64,000 bases of DNA from Proteobacteria bacterium SG_bin6 (GTDB lineage Bacteria; Pseudomonadota; Alphaproteobacteria; Sphingomonadales; Sphingomonadaceae): contig LWDJ01000004.1 in the NCBI GenBank assembly GCA_002083435.1, positions 1-64,000 of the forward strand, given 5' to 3'. The position numbers and the translations under genes are program-made. Every line of letters starts with the position of its first letter. Position 1 is the stretch's first letter. Of this stretch, positions 57,391 to 64,000 are shown one piece after another. The notes below the pieces were generated by a model. That model was not told where the DNA came from, ran no database searches, and was given only the letters and a program-made list of their open reading frames with translations.

Positions 57391-57672
57391 TTAGTCTTGC
57401 GCCCAGGCGAGGCTGATCCGCTCGACGCTCGCGACCGGCTTGCCGGCGGCGTCCTTGCTCGGCTGATATTCGGTTTCGAGGAACAGCTTGCAGGCCTTGT
57501 CGTCGAGCTTGGTGTCGCCGCTGGAAACGACGGCCTTGCACTTGTCGACCTTGCCGGTCGCGGTGATCGACAGTTCGATCACGGTCGCGCCAACCTGATC
57601 GGGCTTGATCGCCTGATCGGCGACGGGGGCGGCTGGGGCGGCGGCGGCAAGCGCGAGGACGAAGCTGAACAT
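57391..57672 (-). CDS. Secreted TonB-C-terminal-like protein
   Basis: A 93-residue protein with a signal peptide (MFSFVLALAAAAPAAPVA). The mature part, TVIELSITATGKVDKCKAVV followed by SSGDTKLDDKACKLFLETEY and PASVERIS-type end, follows the strand-helix-strand pattern of the TonB C-terminal domain (the GKV-x-x-C and DKACKLF landmarks occur in TonB-like energy-transducer domains). It lacks a membrane anchor and Pro-rich linker. The two cysteines could form a disulfide. Role unknown. Confidence 0.6.
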   Translation of the reverse strand: MFSFVLALAAAAPAAPVADQAIKPDQVGATVIELSITATGKVDKCKAVVSSGDTKLDDKACKLFLETEYQPSKDAAGKPVASVERISLAWAQD

Positions 57673-57799
57673 GTATGTCTCCCGGTTGGTGTCTCCCTCC
57701 GCTGTGACAGCGAGGCGTTAATGGCACGTTGCTGAAAATCCGGGCTTCGCGCCGCCGTGCGCTTCGCCTAGACAGGCGCTTTGCCGGGAGAGCATTGAA

Positions 57800-58231
57800 A
57801 TGAGCGTGATTTATGTGCTCAACGGGGCCAACCTCAATCTTTTGGGCACGCGCGAACCGCAAATCTACGGGGGGGCGACGCTCGACGAGATCGCGACTCA
57901 ACTTGAAGACCGTGCGCGCGAACTCGGCGTCAGCGTCGATCTGCGCCAATCGAACCATGAAGGGCATCTAATCGACTGGCTGCACGAGGCACAGGCGGTG
58001 GGGGCAAAGGCGGTGTTGCTCAACCCCGGCGGCTTCACTCACACGTCGGTGGCGTTGCACGACGCGGTGAAGGCGGTCGTAACTCCGGTGATCGAGGTGC
58101 ATTTATCGAACCCGCAAGCGCGCGAAGCCTTCCGCCACACCAGCTACGTCGGCCCGGTCGCGCGCGGGACGATTGCCGGCTTCGGTGCGCATTCCTATCT
58201 GCTCGCGCTTGAAGCGGCGGTCCGGCTCTGA
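57800..58231 (+). CDS. aroQ: Type II 3-dehydroquinate dehydratase
   Basis: A 143-residue enzyme: IYVLNGANLNLLGTREPQIY (catalytic loop with Arg and Tyr), VDLRQSNHEGHLIDWLHEA, VLLNPGGFTHTSVALHDAVK, VIEVHLSNPQAREAFRHTSY with the active His, and ARGTIAGFGAHSYLLAL. It converts 3-dehydroquinate to 3-dehydroshikimate. It is followed 29 bases later by accB, an arrangement (aroQ-accB-accC) widespread in proteobacteria. Confidence 0.97.
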   Translation: MSVIYVLNGANLNLLGTREPQIYGGATLDEIATQLEDRARELGVSVDLRQSNHEGHLIDWLHEAQAVGAKAVLLNPGGFTHTSVALHDAVKAVVTPVIEVHLSNPQAREAFRHTSYVGPVARGTIAGFGAHSYLLALEAAVRL

Positions 58232-58260
58232 CACAGAAGCCGGCGCAACAGGGATTAACC

Positions 58261-58758
58261 ATGGCCGAAACCCACCAAGACGAGCCCGCCCCGCGCGACG
58301 AAATGCGCATCGATGTCGAGCTGGTCCGCCAATTGGCGGCGGTGCTCGACGAAACCCAGCTGACCGAGATCGAAGTGGAAGACGGCGAGCGCCGGGTGCG
58401 CGTCGCCCGCGCGGTGACGGTCGCAGCGCCGCTGCCGGCGAGCTACGCACCGCCGGTCATGGCCCCGGCGCCGGCCGCCCCAGCACCTTCCGCCCCGCTG
58501 CTCGCCGATACTGCGGCGCCGGCGGCGGGCGCGGTTAAGTCGCCGATGGTCGGCACGGTCTATCTCTCGCCCGAACCGGGCGCCGCGCCGTTCGTCGCGG
58601 CCGGGCAGAAGGTCGCGGCGGGCGATACGCTGCTGATCATCGAGGCGATGAAGGTGATGAACCCGATCGCCGCGCCGCGCGCGGGCACCGTCACCGCGGT
58701 GCTGGTCGACAATGGCCTTCCGGTCGAGTTCGACCAGCCGCTGATCGTGATCGAGTGA
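58261..58758 (+). CDS. accB: Acetyl-CoA carboxylase biotin carboxyl carrier protein
   Basis: A 165-residue protein. An N-terminal helical part (IDVELVRQLAAVLDETQLTE) and an Ala/Pro-rich linker lead to the biotinyl domain: VKSPMVGTVYLSPEPGAAPF, then LLIIEAMKVMNPIAAPRAGT with the biotinylated Lys in EAMKVMN, and a closing DNGLPVEFDQPLIVIE. It carries the carboxyl group for malonyl-CoA synthesis. Its stop overlaps the accC start. Confidence 0.97.
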   Translation: MAETHQDEPAPRDEMRIDVELVRQLAAVLDETQLTEIEVEDGERRVRVARAVTVAAPLPASYAPPVMAPAPAAPAPSAPLLADTAAPAAGAVKSPMVGTVYLSPEPGAAPFVAAGQKVAAGDTLLIIEAMKVMNPIAAPRAGTVTAVLVDNGLPVEFDQPLIVIE

Positions 58759-60107
58759 TGGCGCAGATCAAGAAGCTTCTGATCGCCAATCGCGGCGAGA
58801 TCGCGCTGCGCATCCACCGCGCCTGCCATGAAATGGGGATCGAGACGGTCGCGGTGCATTCGACCGCCGATGCCGACGCCATGCACGTCCGCCTCGCTGA
58901 TCAGGCGATCTGCATCGGCCCGGCGAGCGCCACCGAGAGCTATCTCAACATCCCCGCGATCATCTCCGCCGCCGAAATCTCAGGCGCCGACGCGATCCAT
59001 CCCGGCTATGGCTTTCTGAGCGAGAATGCCCGCTTCGCCGAGATCGTCGAGGCGCATGACATCATCTTTGTCGGCCCCAAGCCCGAACATATCCGCACGA
59101 TGGGCGACAAGGTGGAGGCCAAGCGCACCGCCGGCGCGCTCGGCCTGCCGCTGGTGCCGGGCTCGGACGGAGCGATCGGGAGCCTCGACGAAGCCAAGGC
59201 GATCGCCGCCCGTGTCGGCTACCCGGTGCTGATCAAGGCCGCCTCGGGCGGCGGCGGGCGCGGGATGAAAGTCGTCTCGAGCGAGGACCAGCTGGAAACG
59301 CTGATGGCGCAGGCCGGCAACGAGGCCAAGGCCGCCTTCGGCGACGCGACCGTTTACATGGAAAAATACCTGGGCAATCCGCGCCACATCGAATTCCAGG
59401 TGTTCGGCGACGGCCAGGGTAATGCGATTCACCTGGGCGAGCGCGATTGCTCGCTCCAGCGCCGCCACCAGAAGGTGCTGGAGGAGGCACCCTCGCCGGT
59501 GCTCAGCCACGCCGAGCGCGACCGGATGGGGGGCATCGTCGCCAACGCGATGGCGGAAATGGGCTATCGCGGTGCGGGGACGATCGAGTTCCTGTGGGAA
59601 GCGGGCGAGTTCTACTTCATCGAGATGAACACCCGGCTCCAAGTGGAGCACCCCGTTACCGAAGCGATCACGGGCCTCGATCTGGTGCGCGAGCAAATCC
59701 GCATCGCCGAGGGGCATCCACTGACGCTGCGCCAACAGGATGTCGAGTTTCGCGGCCATGCAATCGAATGCCGGATCAACGCCGAGGACCCGCGCAATTT
59801 CACGCCCTCGCCCGGGCTGGTGAAGGCTTATCACGCGCCGGGGGGCATGAACGTGCGCGTCGATTCGGGGCTCTACGCCGGCTATCGGGTGCCGCCTTAT
59901 TATGATTCGATGATCGCCAAGCTGATCGTCTGGGGCCACAGCCGCGAGGGCGCGCTCAAGCGGCTGCGGCGGGCGCTGAAGGAATTCGTCGTTGAGGGCG
60001 TGACGACAACGATCCCGCTCCACCAGGCGCTGCTCGATGATCCCGAGTTCCAGCAGGGCGACTACACGATCAAATGGCTGGAGGCGTGGCTCGCCGAGCA
60101 GGGGTGA
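58758..60107 (+). CDS. accC: Acetyl-CoA carboxylase biotin carboxylase subunit
   Basis: A 449-residue ATP-grasp enzyme from the ATG at 58758; a GTG one codon earlier is also in frame. It has IKKLLIANRGEIALRIHRAC, DAIHPGYGFLSENARFAEI, the glycine loop IKAASGGGGRGMKVVSSEDQ, YFIEMNTRLQVEHPVTEAIT with the active-site residues, and PYYDSMIAKLIVWGHSREGA. It carboxylates biotin on AccB with bicarbonate and ATP. Confidence 0.97.
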   Translation: MAQIKKLLIANRGEIALRIHRACHEMGIETVAVHSTADADAMHVRLADQAICIGPASATESYLNIPAIISAAEISGADAIHPGYGFLSENARFAEIVEAHDIIFVGPKPEHIRTMGDKVEAKRTAGALGLPLVPGSDGAIGSLDEAKAIAARVGYPVLIKAASGGGGRGMKVVSSEDQLETLMAQAGNEAKAAFGDATVYMEKYLGNPRHIEFQVFGDGQGNAIHLGERDCSLQRRHQKVLEEAPSPVLSHAERDRMGGIVANAMAEMGYRGAGTIEFLWEAGEFYFIEMNTRLQVEHPVTEAITGLDLVREQIRIAEGHPLTLRQQDVEFRGHAIECRINAEDPRNFTPSPGLVKAYHAPGGMNVRVDSGLYAGYRVPPYYDSMIAKLIVWGHSREGALKRLRRALKEFVVEGVTTTIPLHQALLDDPEFQQGDYTIKWLEAWLAEQG

Positions 60108-60242
60108 GGATGGGCCCGCCCCCCGTCTAAATCCTCCCCGCTTCACGAGGAGGATTGGATGGTTCGCTCTCTGAGCCTCTACTCAGCGCTTGATCGCTCA
60201 CCGCAAGAACTTACCATCGCGCAATCCCTGCCGGAGATTCCG

Positions 60243-60544
60243 ATGCGCGCGCTAATCGCTCTCCCTGCCCTCGCCGCCGGCCCAGCCATCGATCCCGTTG
60301 TAAGCCTCGCCGGGCTCTATTACCGTCAGTTCCCCGACGCCACGGTCGACGGCAAGGCGGCAAGCTGCGTGGGGACGATCGCCAGGGCAGCTGCCAAAGC
60401 TATTGCGGCGCGCGCGGCTCGCTGAACGGCGACCTGCACTTCGCGAGCAAGCGGCCGATCCGCTATCTGCCGCGCCTGAAAGCCTCGCGCCAACATCAGG
60501 AGGCGATCGACGAATGGCGCACGGGCAAAGCGGTCAATCGTTGA
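60243..60544 (+). pseudogene. Frameshifted and internally deleted small secreted-protein gene
   Basis: The first part reads MRALIALPALAAGPAIDPVV, SLAGLYYRQFPDATVDGKAA from 60243. The second part, in another frame, reads GSCQSYCGARGSLNGDLHFA and ends LPRLKASRQHQEAIDEWRTG plus a short tail, stop at 60542-60544. Together they look like one secreted protein that lost about 60 central codons and its frame near 60360-60390. An upstream start at 60159 gives a longer version of the first half. Function of the family is unknown. Confidence 0.55.
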
Positions 60545-60576
60545 GCCCCACAAGCACGCGGGCTAGGGAGAGCACC

Positions 60577-61554
60577 ATGCGGCGATTCTGGCGGCTTCTC
60601 GGTATCGGCTTCGGGCTGATCGTGGCGGTGGTGATCGTCGCCTTCCTTTGGTTCCGCACCCCCGACACCGATCCCAAGGCGATGCGCGCCAAATATGCCC
60701 CTGCGCCTTCGCAGTTCGTTGATCTGGGCGGCGGCCTCACGCTCCATGTGCGCGATACCGGCCCGCGTGACGCGCCGGTGCTGATGCTGCTCCACGGCTC
60801 GAACGCCTCGCTCCACACCTGGGAACCCTGGGCGCAGCGGTTGCAGGGCGCCTATCGGGTGATACGGTTCGACTTTCCCGGCCACGGCCTTACCGGCCCC
60901 AGCCCCAGCCATGCTTATGGGCCGCGCGCCTTCGCCGATGTGGTCGAGCGGCTGCGGCTGAAGCTGAAGCTCGCCAAGTTCGTGCTAGCGGGCAATTCGA
61001 TGGGCGGGTCGGTCGCCTGGCATTATGCGCTCTGGCATCCTGAGCGAGTTCGGGCGCTGGTTCTGGTTGACGCCTCGGGTCAGCCCGAGCCCAAGGGCGC
61101 CAGGCTTCCGTTCGCCTTTCGGGTCGCCCGCACGCCGGTGCTGCGCGAGATCGCGGCGGAAATCACCCCTCGCGCCTTCATCGCCGGCAGCCTGCCCGAT
61201 GCGTTTTACGATCGATCGCTCGTCACCCCGGCGATGATCGATCGCTATTGGGAGCTGCTGCGCTATCCCGGCAACCGCACCGCGACGCTGGAGCGCTTCG
61301 CCGGTACGTCCGATCCGGCCACTCCCGCCCGGCTCCACGCGCTCGCCATGCCGGTGCTGATTCTGTGGGGGGCGAATGATTCGCTGATTCCGGCGAGTTC
61401 GGCCAAGTGGTTCGGCCGGCAAATCCCCGATGCCAGGACGATTATCTACCCCAGGACCGGCCATGTGCCGATGGAGGAGCGCGCCGAGCAGAGCGCGGCG
61501 GACCTCGCCGCGTTCCTGCACGAACGGCTGGGCTTGCCACCGGTGGCGCGATGA
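60577..61554 (+). CDS. Membrane-anchored alpha/beta hydrolase
   Basis: A 325-residue enzyme from the ATG giving MRRFWRLLGIGFGLIVAVVI, an N-terminal membrane anchor; AGGGAGAG precedes the start. The catalytic core has LLHGSNASLHTWEPWAQRLQ (oxyanion region), FDFPGHGLTGPSP, FVLAGNSMGGSVAWHYAL with nucleophile Ser in GNSMGG, ILWGANDSLIPASSAK with the Asp, and YPRTGHVPMEE with the His. It resembles esterases and epoxide-hydrolase relatives; substrate unknown. It is coupled to the next gene by an ATGA overlap. Confidence 0.87.
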   Translation: MRRFWRLLGIGFGLIVAVVIVAFLWFRTPDTDPKAMRAKYAPAPSQFVDLGGGLTLHVRDTGPRDAPVLMLLHGSNASLHTWEPWAQRLQGAYRVIRFDFPGHGLTGPSPSHAYGPRAFADVVERLRLKLKLAKFVLAGNSMGGSVAWHYALWHPERVRALVLVDASGQPEPKGARLPFAFRVARTPVLREIAAEITPRAFIAGSLPDAFYDRSLVTPAMIDRYWELLRYPGNRTATLERFAGTSDPATPARLHALAMPVLILWGANDSLIPASSAKWFGRQIPDARTIIYPRTGHVPMEERAEQSAADLAAFLHERLGLPPVAR

Positions 61555-62009
61555 CGCTCAAGCAACTCGTCTGCCCATTCACGGCCCTCGTCGTCGGCTG
61601 GGCGGTGGCGATCTACGCCACGAGCACGCTGGTCGTGCTCGCGGGGCTTTCGCCGCACGTGCCGCCGCTCGATCATTGGTCGAGCCTTCCCGGCCGCGCA
61701 TTCGCGGTGGCCGACTGGATTTCGCCGGCGGCCAAGCTGAGCATCGGCGCCACCTTCGCGCTGCTGCTCTGGCCGCTGCGCGCGGTCCAAGGGCTGCCGT
61801 TCCGACTGGCGGGCGCGAGCATCGCCGGGCTGGCGGCGACGCTGGCCGTCCTGCTCGTGCTGCCCGGGGACTGGTCGCGCGGGTTTGGCGTGGGGCTCAC
61901 CGGCGTCCGGCTCGATCCGGTCGCGCTGCCGCTGCACCTGGTGGGCGGCGCGTTGGGCGGGATCGCCTTCGCGCTGCAATCAGCATCGTGCGCACGCGCG
62001 GCAGGGTGA
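61551..62009 (+). CDS. Small hypothetical membrane protein
   Basis: A 152-residue protein whose ATG overlaps the hydrolase stop (ATGA). It has four hydrophobic segments (LVCPFTALVVGWAVAIYATS, LSIGATFALLLWPLRAVQGL and others). No family is recognised. Translational coupling suggests a shared function with the hydrolase. Confidence 0.6.
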   Translation: MTLKQLVCPFTALVVGWAVAIYATSTLVVLAGLSPHVPPLDHWSSLPGRAFAVADWISPAAKLSIGATFALLLWPLRAVQGLPFRLAGASIAGLAATLAVLLVLPGDWSRGFGVGLTGVRLDPVALPLHLVGGALGGIAFALQSASCARAAG

Positions 62010-62041
62010 CGCGGGCGCGGCCGCCCGCTAAAGCCGCGCGC

Positions 62042-64000
62042 ATGACCCAGACCGCGCCCGAGACCACGCCTGAGATCACCCCCGAGATCGTCGCCCAGCA
62101 CGGGCTTACCGAGCACGAATATGCCCGCGTGGTGAGCGCGCTCGGGCGGATCCCGAACCTTACCGAACTCGGCATCTTCTCCGTCATGTGGTCCGAGCAT
62201 TGCAGCTATAAATCGAGCCGGCTGCATCTGAAGAAGCTGCCGACCAGCGCGCCCTGGGTGATCCAGGGGCCGGGCGAAAATGCCGGCGTCATCGATATCG
62301 GGGATGGCCAGGCGGCGATCTTCAAGATGGAGAGCCACAACCACCCCAGCTACATCGAACCCTATCAGGGCGCCGCGACCGGCGTTGGCGGCATTTTGCG
62401 CGACGTGTTTACCATGGGCGCGCGGCCCATCGCTAATATGAACGCGCTGCGCTTCGGTCGGCCCGATCACCCGAAGATGCGCCATCTGATCGCGGGCGTG
62501 GTTGCGGGCATCGGCGGCTATGGCAATTGCGTCGGCGTGCCGACGGTGGGCGGCGAGGTGAATTTCCACCCCGCTTATGACGGCAACATTCTGGTCAACG
62601 CGATGACGGTGGGCATCGCCGAGACCGCCAAGATCTTCTATTCAGCCGCCGCCGGCATCGGCAATCCGGTGGTCTATGTCGGATCGAAAACCGGGCGCGA
62701 CGGCATCCACGGCGCAACCATGGCCTCGGCCGATTTCGGCGGCGATACCGAGGAGAAACGCCCGACGGTGCAGGTCGGCGATCCCTTCACCGAAAAGCTG
62801 CTGATCGAGGCCTGCCTGGAGCTGATGGCGTCCGACGCGATCGTGGCGATCCAGGATATGGGCGCGGCGGGCCTCACCAGTTCGTCGGTGGAGATGGCGT
62901 CGAAGGGCGGGGTCGGCATCCGGCTGGAGATGGACAAGGTGCCGTGCCGCGAAACCGGCATGACCGCCTATGAAATGATGCTCTCCGAAAGCCAGGAGCG
63001 GATGCTTATGGTGCTAAAGCCCGGTCGCGAGGCCGAGGCGGAGGCGATCTTCCGCAAATGGCAGCTCGATTTCGCGGTGATCGGGGAAGTTACCGATACC
63101 GGCCGGATGGAGCTCTTCCACCACGACGAAAAAGTGGCCGACATCCCGCTCGGCCCGCTCGCCGACGATGCACCGCTCTACGACCGGCCCTATACTCCCG
63201 CTCCGCGCCCCGCGCCGCTCGCGGATGCGCCAACGACGATGGATGTCGCGGGCGATCTACTGAAACTGATGGCCTCGCCCGATCTCGCCAGCCGACGCTG
63301 GATTTGGGAGCAATATGACCAGAAGGTCGGCGGTGACACGCTCCAGCCCCCCGGCGGCGACGCGGCGGTGGTGCGGGTGCATGGCACCAAGAAAGCGCTC
63401 GCCATCACCACCGATTGCACACCGCGCTATTGCCATGCGGAGCCCCATGAGGGCGGCAAACAGGCGATTGCCGAGGCCTGGCGCAACCTTTGCGCGGTGG
63501 GCGCGACGCCGCTTGCCGCCACCGATTGCCTGAACTTCGCCAACCCCCAGCGCCCGGAAATCATGGCGCAGCTCGTCGGCTGTATCGAGGGGATGGCCGA
63601 GGCCTGCCGCGCGCTCGATTTCCCGATCGTAAGCGGCAATGTCTCGCTCTACAATGAATCGAAGGCGACCGGCGGCGGCTCGGCGATCCTCCCCACCCCG
63701 GTGGTGGGCGGCGTGGGGCTGCTCAAGGATTACAGCAAGGCCACGACGATCGCCTTCAAGGGCACCGGTGACGTGCTCGTGCTGATCGGCGAGCCGCGCT
63801 ACGATCTCGGCCAGTCGCTCTGGCTGCGCGAGCTGCACGGGCGCGAAGACGGCGCGCCGCCGCGCGTCGATCTTGAGGCAGAGCGCCGACACGGCGCTTT
63901 CGTCCGCCGCCAGATCGAGGCGGGCGCGCTCTCGGCGGTGCATGACGTGTCCGACGGCGGGCTGCTGGTGGCGATCGCCGAAATGGCGCTGGCGGGCGGG
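62042..64000 (+). CDS. purL: Phosphoribosylformylglycinamidine synthase subunit II (partial at right edge)
   Basis: The first 653 codons are present and the frame runs off the window. After a short extension the small-PurL signatures follow: GIFSVMWSEHCSYKSSRLHL with the catalytic His, AIFKMESHNHPSYIEPYQGA, ATGVGGILRDVFTMGARPIA, and in the second half AITTDCTPRYCHAEPHEGGK and SGNVSLYNESKATGGGSAIL. It uses ATP and ammonia delivered by PurQ to make FGAM in purine synthesis. PurS and PurQ are not in the window. Confidence 0.97.
   Translation, partial: MTQTAPETTPEITPEIVAQHGLTEHEYARVVSALGRIPNLTELGIFSVMWSEHCSYKSSRLHLKKLPTSAPWVIQGPGENAGVIDIGDGQAAIFKMESHNHPSYIEPYQGAATGVGGILRDVFTMGARPIANMNALRFGRPDHPKMRHLIAGVVAGIGGYGNCVGVPTVGGEVNFHPAYDGNILVNAMTVGIAETAKIFYSAAAGIGNPVVYVGSKTGRDGIHGATMASADFGGDTEEKRPTVQVGDPFTEKLLIEACLELMASDAIVAIQDMGAAGLTSSSVEMASKGGVGIRLEMDKVPCRETGMTAYEMMLSESQERMLMVLKPGREAEAEAIFRKWQLDFAVIGEVTDTGRMELFHHDEKVADIPLGPLADDAPLYDRPYTPAPRPAPLADAPTTMDVAGDLLKLMASPDLASRRWIWEQYDQKVGGDTLQPPGGDAAVVRVHGTKKALAITTDCTPRYCHAEPHEGGKQAIAEAWRNLCAVGATPLAATDCLNFANPQRPEIMAQLVGCIEGMAEACRALDFPIVSGNVSLYNESKATGGGSAILPTPVVGGVGLLKDYSKATTIAFKGTGDVLVLIGEPRYDLGQSLWLRELHGREDGAPPRVDLEAERRHGAFVRRQIEAGALSAVHDVSDGGLLVAIAEMALAGG

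Overview
This is a GC-rich chromosomal segment, by eye in the mid-60s percent. It most likely comes from a sphingomonad (Alphaproteobacteria, Sphingomonadales). The support is qualitative: several TonB-dependent receptors, DUF2794 and DUF1826 genes, an exosortase-A exopolysaccharide fragment, an HPr-rel-A kinase/PqqD cassette, dispersed extragenic palindromes of the sphingomonad type, and a pstSCAB-phoU-phoB cluster led by phoR. No database search was possible, so every family name rests on recognition of motifs.

Layout. 1-5.0 kb: an iron or other metal-uptake group (PepSY reductase-like protein, TonB-dependent siderophore receptor, DUF2946-like protein, AraC regulator). 5.2-6.7 kb: a Tat-exported PhoD phosphatase. 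6.9-12.0 kb: a metal-homeostasis neighbourhood with two halves. One half is an efflux/sequestration set (SmtB-type sensor, SmtA-type metallothionein missing from simple ORF lists, a CDF exporter without the usual C-terminal domain, a ZIP transporter). The other is a decaying low-zinc set (broken TonB receptor, MerC-like protein, internally deleted COG0523 GTPase, DUF1826 protein) that shares a palindromic box.

12.2-35.5 kb: an integrative mobilizable element inserted into tRNA-Pro(CGG). Direct repeats of about 218 bp flank it; each contains the tRNA 3' end plus the start of the integrase gene. It encodes a tyrosine recombinase beside the tRNA, a MobA/MobL relaxase with a recognisable oriT, a DnaQ-like exonuclease, and an unusual 481-aa protein preceded by degenerate tandem copies of its own 5' end. 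Those copies are studded with a DNA motif kept in several reading frames. The cargo is a tightly overlapping six-gene operon: type III-like Res, PD-(D/E)XK protein, type III-like Mod, a 75-aa protein, a RelE/ParE-like domain fused to a UvrD helicase, and a 1,944-aa DUF4011 helicase with a Vsr-like nuclease. It looks like a composite anti-phage system and is the main candidate for something undescribed.

35.6-64 kb: core genome. Ferredoxin-NADP reductase; HPr-rel-A cassette with a kinase-nucleotidyltransferase fusion joined through a palindromic repeat; the complete phosphate regulon phoR-pstSCAB-phoU-phoB; a short-chain dehydrogenase; cysE with DUF2794; a TauE/SafE exporter; two exosortase-A-associated polysaccharide genes; CsbD; a thiS-thiG fusion; aroQ; accB-accC; and the start of purL, which runs off the right edge.
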